Shown here piece after piece: positions 59,284 to 64,000 of a DNA stretch of 64,000 bases. The position numbers and the translations under genes are program-made. The stretch covers positions 22,916-86,915 of the forward strand of contig NZ_JAJFOW010000029.1 in the NCBI RefSeq assembly GCF_020731285.1, given 5' to 3'. The notes beneath the pieces were generated by a model that was not told the DNA's origin, made no database searches, and was given only the letters and a program-made list of their open reading frames with translations. The stretch is from Cohnella baijiui (GTDB lineage Bacteria; Bacillota; Bacilli; Paenibacillales; Paenibacillaceae). Numbering within the stretch: position 1 is the first letter of the stretch; every line of letters starts with the position of its first letter.

Positions 59284-59392
59284 ATTTGCCGCCCCCTTTC
59301 GAGACGGACGTCGGGCGGCGAACCGACCCGGGCGCAACTTTGCGCCCGGTTGGTTCGTCCAATGTAGGACCGATTGACGGGAGCGTGAGAAT

Positions 59393-61141
59393 TTGGAGAC
59401 AACTGTGTACAGCGGACGCCGCCGGCGTCACAATCGGACGGGCCCTTTTCTGGGGCTGCTGCTTCTCTTTTTGTTATCCGCATCGGCGGTATTCGTTTGG
59501 TGGTGGGTGACCCAGCCCAACAAAGAACACGAGACGCCGGAATATATGACGAATCCGCACCCGATCATGCTGAACGGGGAATGGAGCAAAGCCTATGCCC
59601 TGGGCGAAGGGGAGGGGCTTTGGGTGCCGCTGACGCTCGTCGAATCGATGATGGGCGACGGCGTCCGGTACGAAGCCGGGACGGAGTCGATCATTCTGAC
59701 GACGGACAAGAGCGTGCTTCACTTCAAGACGGGAACGCTCGACGCCACGCTGAACAGCAAGCCGTTCGCCCTTCGGTTCGGCGCGAAGAAGGTGAAGGAC
59801 GGCACGCTGTATTTGCCTTTCGCGCCGCTCAAGCAGTTGTTCGGCATTTCCACGGAGACCGGAGGGACGACGGGTATCGTCACGCTGCAAACGCCGGGCC
59901 AGGCGATCCAGCGGGCGGTCGTGCCGAAAAGCAAGAACGGGAACGGAGTCGCGCAGGTTCGCAGCGGTCCGAAGCGCTCGTTTCCGATCGTCGAGGATTT
60001 GAAGGCGGGCGCCGCGCTCTCCGTTTGGGGGGAGCTCGAAGGTTGGTACAAGGTGCAGTCGGCCGAAGGACATATCGGTTACATGCGCAAGAAAGACATC
60101 GTGCTCGAGCGAATCGACAAGGTCCCGTCCGCCGCAGAGGAGAACGAGGAACCGTTCGTCCCCTGGAAGCTGACGGGCAAGCGGGTCAATCTGACGTGGG
60201 AAGCCGTATACACCGCGCATCCCGATACGTCCAAGATTGGCGACCTGCCGGGCGTCAACGTCGTCAGCCCGACTTGGTTTCAGCTGCTGAACGGCGCGGG
60301 CGATATTCGCAGCAAGGCGGACGCCGGGTACGGCGCCTGGGCGCGCGGGCGGGGCTTGCAGGTATGGGGGCTGTTCGCCAATTCGTTCGAGCCGGAGCGC
60401 ACGCATGCCGCGCTGGCGACCTACGAGACGCGAAGCCACATGATCCAGCAGCTGTTGGCCTACGCCAAAACGTTTAAGCTTCAGGGGATCAACCTGGACT
60501 TCGAGAACGTCTATACGAAAGACAAGGACAACCTGGTCCAGTTCGTTCGGGAGCTTACGCCGCTCCTGCACGAAAGCGGGCTCGTCGTCTCCATCGACGT
60601 AACGCCCAAGTCGAACAGCGAGATGTGGTCCGCGTTCCTCGACCGGGGGCGGCTGGCGAGCGCCGTCGACTATCTCATTCTCATGGCGTACGACGAGCAT
60701 TGGGCATCCAGCCCGCAGGCGGGGTCCGTCGCATCGCTCGGCTGGACGGAGAATTCGATCGCAAGGCTGGTGCAGGAGGATGGCGTCCCTTCGGAAAAGC
60801 TGATCCTCGGTATGCCGTTTTATGCCCGGCAATGGACCGAGAAGCCCGACGGAAACGGCGGTGTGAAGGTGTCGTCCAAAGCCATCGGCATGAACACGGT
60901 CGCCCAGCTTCTGAAGGACAAAAAGTTGAAGCCGACGCTTTCGGAGACCGGGCAGAACTACGTCGAGTTTCAGGAGGATGGCGCGACGCAGAAGATTTGG
61001 ATCGAGGATGCGACCTCGATTCAGGCACGCGCGGCGCTGGTGAAAAAATACAAGCTCGCGGGAGCCGCGTCCTGGACGCGCAGCTTCGGCTCGGACGGCA
61101 TCTGGCAGGTGCTCGACCAAGCGCTCCAGAGTTACCCGTGA
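59393..61141 (+). CDS. Exported GH18-family hydrolase with SH3 and stalk domains
   Basis: 582 residues. Membrane anchor (GLLLLFLLSASAVFVWWWV, about 20-38), a copper-amine-oxidase-N-like region (about 55-165), a bacterial SH3 domain (about 182-240: AQVRSGPKRSFPIVEDLKAG, GWYKVQSAEGHIGYMRKKDI) and a GH18 barrel (about 265-582). The active-site strand is LQGINLDFENVY (Asp and Glu kept, first Asp replaced by Asn), with MAYDEHW further on. It probably acts on peptidoglycan or the spore wall, as YaaH/YvbX-like proteins do. TTG start after GGGAGCGTGAG. Confidence 0.85.
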   Translation: METTVYSGRRRRHNRTGPFLGLLLLFLLSASAVFVWWWVTQPNKEHETPEYMTNPHPIMLNGEWSKAYALGEGEGLWVPLTLVESMMGDGVRYEAGTESIILTTDKSVLHFKTGTLDATLNSKPFALRFGAKKVKDGTLYLPFAPLKQLFGISTETGGTTGIVTLQTPGQAIQRAVVPKSKNGNGVAQVRSGPKRSFPIVEDLKAGAALSVWGELEGWYKVQSAEGHIGYMRKKDIVLERIDKVPSAAEENEEPFVPWKLTGKRVNLTWEAVYTAHPDTSKIGDLPGVNVVSPTWFQLLNGAGDIRSKADAGYGAWARGRGLQVWGLFANSFEPERTHAALATYETRSHMIQQLLAYAKTFKLQGINLDFENVYTKDKDNLVQFVRELTPLLHESGLVVSIDVTPKSNSEMWSAFLDRGRLASAVDYLILMAYDEHWASSPQAGSVASLGWTENSIARLVQEDGVPSEKLILGMPFYARQWTEKPDGNGGVKVSSKAIGMNTVAQLLKDKKLKPTLSETGQNYVEFQEDGATQKIWIEDATSIQARAALVKKYKLAGAASWTRSFGSDGIWQVLDQALQSYP

Positions 61142-61171
61142 CGCGGGCTGTCGACAAGCCTTCCGCAGCAA

Positions 61172-61221
61172 AAACCAAAAAAAGACTTCGCCAATGAGAT
61201 GGCGAAGTCTTTTTTTGGTTT
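61172..61221. terminator. Long perfect bidirectional terminator
   Basis: 22-bp perfect inverted repeat: an AAACC-A7-GACTTCGCCA arm (61172-61193) and its complement (61200-61221), so T7 follows the GC stem on both strands. It separates the convergent GH18 and ygzB genes. Confidence 0.93.
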
Positions 61222-61241
61222 TACTGAGTTGTACGATTCCT

Positions 61242-61622
61242 TCACATCGGGGAAGCAGGGCGCTCCTCGGCTTCGGGGGAGGCGGCGGCCGTGCCGGCCG
61301 TGGCCAGCGCGGGATCCCACGTCAGGATCGTATGGCAGTACATGCAGCGGTCCGTCTTGCCGAGCATCTTGGTGCGCTTCCCGCATTCGGGACATTCCAG
61401 CACGGGAGCGCTCGTGGACAGCATGCCGACCCAGAAATAAATGAACATGCTCGCGCCGCAAGTCAGAATGCCGATCACCATAAAGATGGCGGCGATAATC
61501 TTGCCGACTTCGCCGAACAGCAAAATGCCGCTCGTCCCAAGGACCATGAGGCCCATGCCGCCCAGCACGAGCAGAAGCCCCCAGGTTCGCATGGTGGAGA
61601 TTTTGCTTGCCCTCATTTTCAT
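61242..61622 (-). CDS. ygzB: UPF0295 / YgzB family membrane protein
   Basis: 126 residues. Two membrane helices (about 13-33 and 40-66), the conserved MFIYFWVGMLST, and a zinc ribbon (CPECGKRTKMLGKTDRCMYC). Clearly the YgzB family; function unknown. AGGAG lies 9 nt before the ATG. In B. subtilis ygzB also lies next to perR and ygxA, but here it is on the opposite strand to perR. Confidence 0.9.
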   Translation of the reverse strand: MKMRASKISTMRTWGLLLVLGGMGLMVLGTSGILLFGEVGKIIAAIFMVIGILTCGASMFIYFWVGMLSTSAPVLECPECGKRTKMLGKTDRCMYCHTILTWDPALATAGTAAASPEAEERPASPM

Positions 61623-61776
61623 TTCAAGTTGCTCCTGTCATCTTAATCGGCCGGCTCGGCAGGAAACCGAAGCCGGACGTAGAAATACACATTAACCCGC
61701 ATTTTGAACGCAATAAACATTATAGCTTACAAAAGGCGGGCAAGCCACTCAGAAGCGGGACAAGGTGGTGAACATC

Positions 61777-62670
61777 GTGAGACGATTGGATGAAAGAGGT
61801 TTATTTTATACGGATCTCTTCGGGCGCGACGAAGATCTGATCGGCCTGCTGCTGATCAAGAATCCCTATGCCTATCCGACACTGATCGACGGCATGGACA
61901 AGCTCGTGATGGCAGTCTACGAGCATCTGCCGGGGGAAGCGGCCGAAGCCGAGCACTGGATGTGGGAGGATACGCGCATTCAGGTGCGCAGGGTGACGCC
62001 AGCCAAGCTGGACGCCTGGATCGTGCGCGGCGAGTATCGGGGGATCATCCACTGCCTCGGGCAGGGCGAGGTGCTGTACGACCGGGACGGCTATCTCGAA
62101 CGGACGAGACGGCGGCTCGGAGAATGGCCGGCGGATATGAAGGAGCAAAAGCTGCTTTGCGAGTTCTCCCGGTATCTCCGCACGTATTTTCAGGCCAAGC
62201 AAGACCTCAAGGACGGACAGATCATGGACGCCTACACCCATATTCTCGCATCATTGAACTATTGGGCCCATATCGCCCTGATCGAGGACGGGATGCATCC
62301 GGAGCCGACCGTATGGGGGCAAATTCGACGGGTGAATCCCGGTATCTATAAATTGTACGAAGAGCTCACTTCCAGCCAGGAGACGCTGGAGCAGCGCGTC
62401 CATCTGGTTTTGCTCGCGGTGGAGTTTTCCGTGTTGACCAAGATGAAGTCCTCCTGCGCGCTCCTGACCCGGATCTTGGGCGGCAGCCAGCAATCGTGGA
62501 GCATTTCGGAGTTGCAGCGGCACCCTGAACTGGAGGGGCTGGCGCTCGATCTGTCCCTCGTCCTCCAGAAGCTGGCTATGCGCGGCTATATCCGGGAGGT
62601 GGCCAAGCCGGTGAGGCAGAAGGGCGTCCATTTGCTGGAGCTGCGATATGCCGCTTTGTTGAACGAGTGA
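61777..62670 (+). CDS. ygxA: Nucleotidyltransferase-like protein YgxA
   Basis: 297 residues. The N-terminal part (LLLIKNPYAYPTLIDGMDKL .. WMWEDTRIQVRRVTPAKLDA) is nucleotidyltransferase-like, followed by a helical domain (DAYTHILASLNYWAHIALIE) and a winged-helix-like end. It matches YgxA of B. subtilis, which sits immediately upstream of an rRNA operon. The GTG at 61777 has AAGGTGG 8 nt upstream. Biochemical role unknown. Confidence 0.82.
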   Translation: MRRLDERGLFYTDLFGRDEDLIGLLLIKNPYAYPTLIDGMDKLVMAVYEHLPGEAAEAEHWMWEDTRIQVRRVTPAKLDAWIVRGEYRGIIHCLGQGEVLYDRDGYLERTRRRLGEWPADMKEQKLLCEFSRYLRTYFQAKQDLKDGQIMDAYTHILASLNYWAHIALIEDGMHPEPTVWGQIRRVNPGIYKLYEELTSSQETLEQRVHLVLLAVEFSVLTKMKSSCALLTRILGGSQQSWSISELQRHPELEGLALDLSLVLQKLAMRGYIREVAKPVRQKGVHLLELRYAALLNE

Positions 62671-62693
62671 GGAACGGACGCATCGAACGACTG

Positions 62694-62727
62694 GAACCCT
62701 TCCGAGAGGAAGGGTTCTTTTTCTTTT
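62694..62727 (+). terminator. Intrinsic terminator after ygxA
   Basis: Perfect 10-bp stem GAACCCTTCC / GGAAGGGTTC, 4-nt loop, then TTTTTCTTTTT. A second hairpin (AATGGATAAG / CTTATCCATT, 62740-62766) follows without a T-run. Confidence 0.9.
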
Positions 62728-62838
62728 TCAACCATTTAGAATGGATAAGTTTCACGCTTATCCATTTCAAAATGGTCTCCGATAAAAACGTCTCGCCCTC
62801 ATCTGAGGACGGCGAGGCCGTTTTTACTTGGGACGAAG

Positions 62839-62867
62839 TTGTAGGATGCGCCGAATGGCGCTATAAT
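62839..62867 (+). promoter_or_regulatory. Sigma-A promoter of the propeller-like gene
   Basis: TTGTAG - 17 bp - TATAAT, ending 60 bp before the GTG start. Confidence 0.7.
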
Positions 62868-62881
62868 GCTTTTATACGAAA

Positions 62882-62896
62882 TGATAATGATTCTCA
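62882..62896 (+). promoter_or_regulatory. Fur-box-like operator
   Basis: TGATAATGATTCTCA matches the 7-1-7 Fur consensus TGATAATNATTATCA at 14 of 15 positions (N counted as a match). It covers the predicted transcription start, about 15 bp after the -10, the right place for repression. The TGA/TCA ends favour Fur over PerR (TTA/TAA) or Zur. Confidence 0.65.
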
Positions 62897-62927
62897 ATTA
62901 CGAAACCGAAGAAAGAAGGGGCCGTCC

Positions 62928-63722
62928 GTGCGGGGAAAAGAGGGAAAGGGCATCTTATTTCATCAGACGTCCGTCCGGTCGCTGGGCGATCGGACACTGT
63001 TGACGGCGCCGGCCGGCCGGGGCGTATTGATGTCGGCTGCGGATGGGACCTGGGAGCCCTGCATGGACGGCTTGCCTCCGGATATACACGTCAATCGCCT
63101 CTGCAGCGAAAATGGCCGGGTATACGCCTGCACCGACAGGGGGCTTTATCGTCTGCTGGACGGCCGATGGATCGACCTCGGACTGCCTCATATGTGTTAC
63201 GAATACAAAGAGCAAGACGGCCGGGGCTACGCGGCGACGGAAATGGGCTTGTGGTGCCGGACAGCGGAAGGGTGGCGGTGCATCGCCTGCTCGCCCAGCC
63301 CGGTCTACGATGTGCTGCTTACGCTCCCCTTCATTTTCCTCGCGCTCCCCTCCGGGATCGCCATGTACGATCGCCTGACCGGCACGTGGGCGCGGTTCCA
63401 TTTCCCGACGGCCGTCGTGAGACTCGTCGGCGACCGGGGCGCGCTTCTCGGAATTGACGAGCGCGGTCGGTTGATCCGCGGCGACAAGCGCGGTGGCTTC
63501 GAGCGGATCCGGTACCCGGGATTCTTCCTGTTCAACGCGGTCCGGCGAGGCGAAGCTCTCTATATGTGTGCGGACCGGGGATTGTATCGGCTCGTCGTCC
63601 TGGGAGGACAGCCCGCGCTCGTTTCCGTCAGCATGGGCTGCCCGGTGACCGATGTCGACCTGCAAGAAAATCAGCTGCATTTGGCCACGCTGAACGAGGG
63701 CATTCAGAGCATTCGGCTGTAG
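62928..63722 (+). CDS. Uncharacterised beta-propeller-like protein with Fur-box promoter
   Basis: 264 residues. It appears to consist of repeated beta blades: TSVRSLGDRTLLTAPAGRGV, RVYACTDRGLYRLLDGRWID, GYAATEMGLWCRTAEGWRCI, EALYMCADRGLYRLVVLGGQ, with the recurring GLYRL/GLWCR pattern, as in WD40- or YvrE-like propellers. No signal peptide. The GTG start (62928) follows AGAAGGGG. It sits between ygxA and an rRNA leader under a promoter with a Fur-box-like site, so iron-responsive expression is likely; function unknown. Confidence 0.75.
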   Translation: MRGKEGKGILFHQTSVRSLGDRTLLTAPAGRGVLMSAADGTWEPCMDGLPPDIHVNRLCSENGRVYACTDRGLYRLLDGRWIDLGLPHMCYEYKEQDGRGYAATEMGLWCRTAEGWRCIACSPSPVYDVLLTLPFIFLALPSGIAMYDRLTGTWARFHFPTAVVRLVGDRGALLGIDERGRLIRGDKRGGFERIRYPGFFLFNAVRRGEALYMCADRGLYRLVVLGGQPALVSVSMGCPVTDVDLQENQLHLATLNEGIQSIRL

Positions 63723-63756
63723 CCGAATGTTTTCGACAAAAAATCTGAAATAGGCG

Positions 63757-63785
63757 TTGACGAGCGCCCACGATCTGTGTTAAAT
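63757..63785 (+). promoter_or_regulatory. rRNA operon promoter P1
   Basis: TTGACG - 17 bp - TTAAAT, the upstream promoter of a tandem pair leading to boxA. Confidence 0.65.
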
Positions 63786-63863
63786 TAAATCTCGCCGCTC
63801 GAGAGGGCATCTCGGGAAGGCGGCAACCGACAAAAGAAAAGGCAAAAAGGCTAAAAAAAGTCC

Positions 63864-63893
63864 TTGCATTGAAGTAGTCGGTTGTGATATATT
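63864..63893 (+). promoter_or_regulatory. rRNA operon promoter P2
   Basis: TTGCAT - 18 bp - TATATT, in an A/T-rich stretch preceded by A-runs (AAAAAGGCTAAAAAAAG) that could be an UP element. Alternative -10 registers (TATTAT, TTATAA) overlap. Confidence 0.65.
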
Positions 63894-63947
63894 ATAAAGG
63901 TCGCTGTTACGAAAGCGACGACGCAAGACGAGGTCGAAAGACCGCGA

Positions 63948-63970
63948 TTGCTCCTTGAAAACTGAACATC
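63948..63970 (+). promoter_or_regulatory. rRNA leader boxA antitermination site
   Basis: TTGCTCCTTGAAAACTGAAC closely matches the boxA-containing leader found before 16S rRNA in Bacillales. The 16S gene itself would begin shortly beyond the right edge. Confidence 0.8.
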
Positions 63971-64000
63971 GAGCGTAAGCTTACAACGGACCCTGTCGCC

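Noticed and set aside
61623..61764. Possible small gene between ygzB and ygxA
   Set aside because: Only short frames without ribosome binding sites; the region more likely holds divergent promoters.

Overview
The window looks like chromosome of a GC-rich (about 60% by eye), spore-forming Bacillales bacterium, most likely Paenibacillaceae (Paenibacillus or Cohnella type). Evidence: strong AGGAGG-type ribosome binding sites with many TTG and GTG starts, a complete rsbV-rsbW-sigB stress operon with matching sigma-B promoters, the spore protein YyaC, a Bce-type RR-HK-ABC module, gatCAB, and the Bacillus-style order perR .. ygzB - ygxA - rRNA leader at the right end. The genus is inferred, not proven.

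Layout. 1-4.8 kb: the end of a signalling cluster (receiver-PP2C phosphatase, hybrid histidine kinase, CheR methyltransferase). 4.8-10.6 kb: a stress block (YflT-like protein, FAD oxidoreductase, small membrane protein, rsbV-rsbW-sigB and a gene of unknown function), four of whose transcription units carry sigma-B-like promoters. 10.7-15.4 kb: two-component system and ABC transporter of the Bce (antimicrobial peptide sensing/resistance) type. 15.5-19.2 kb: a YtxH stress protein, then a protein mannosyltransferase and a polyprenyl-phosphate glycosyltransferase. 20.2-26.2 kb: LysR regulator, AraC regulator and divergent galK-galE-galT. 26.7-30.7 kb: small conserved proteins, YyaC, hydrolase, methyltransferase. 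30.8-34.2 kb: a compact c-di-GMP circuit of two GGDEF proteins, a class I c-di-GMP riboswitch with terminator, and a PilZ protein. 34.6-40.1 kb: O-antigen-ligase-like protein, membrane cupredoxin, DedA protein, thioredoxin-like protein, metallo-hydrolase. 40.8-44.3 kb: ECF sigma, putative anti-sigma and ABC transporter operon. 44.4-50.6 kb: a nine-gene Tad/Flp-type secretion or pilus operon behind a terminator-like leader. 50.8-57.2 kb: IDEAL-domain protein, Ohr, EAL protein, gatCAB, acetyltransferase. 57.2-64 kb: MgtC-like protein, perR, GH18 hydrolase, ygzB, ygxA, a gene with a Fur-box-like site, and an rRNA-operon leader (two promoters and boxA) whose 16S gene must lie just outside the window.

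The most unusual feature is a set of about eleven short tandem arrays, confined to intergenic DNA. Their unit sequences are mostly unrelated, yet almost all have the same period of 50-52 bp (one array has 25 bp, one 29 bp), and most units carry a short inverted repeat at the core. Other points worth pursuing are the Tad-like operon with no visible prepilin peptidase, twin 48-49 residue membrane peptides and a ParA-like protein without P-loop lysines; the conditional-terminator geometry in front of that operon; and the riboswitch-PilZ unit directly downstream of two cyclase genes.
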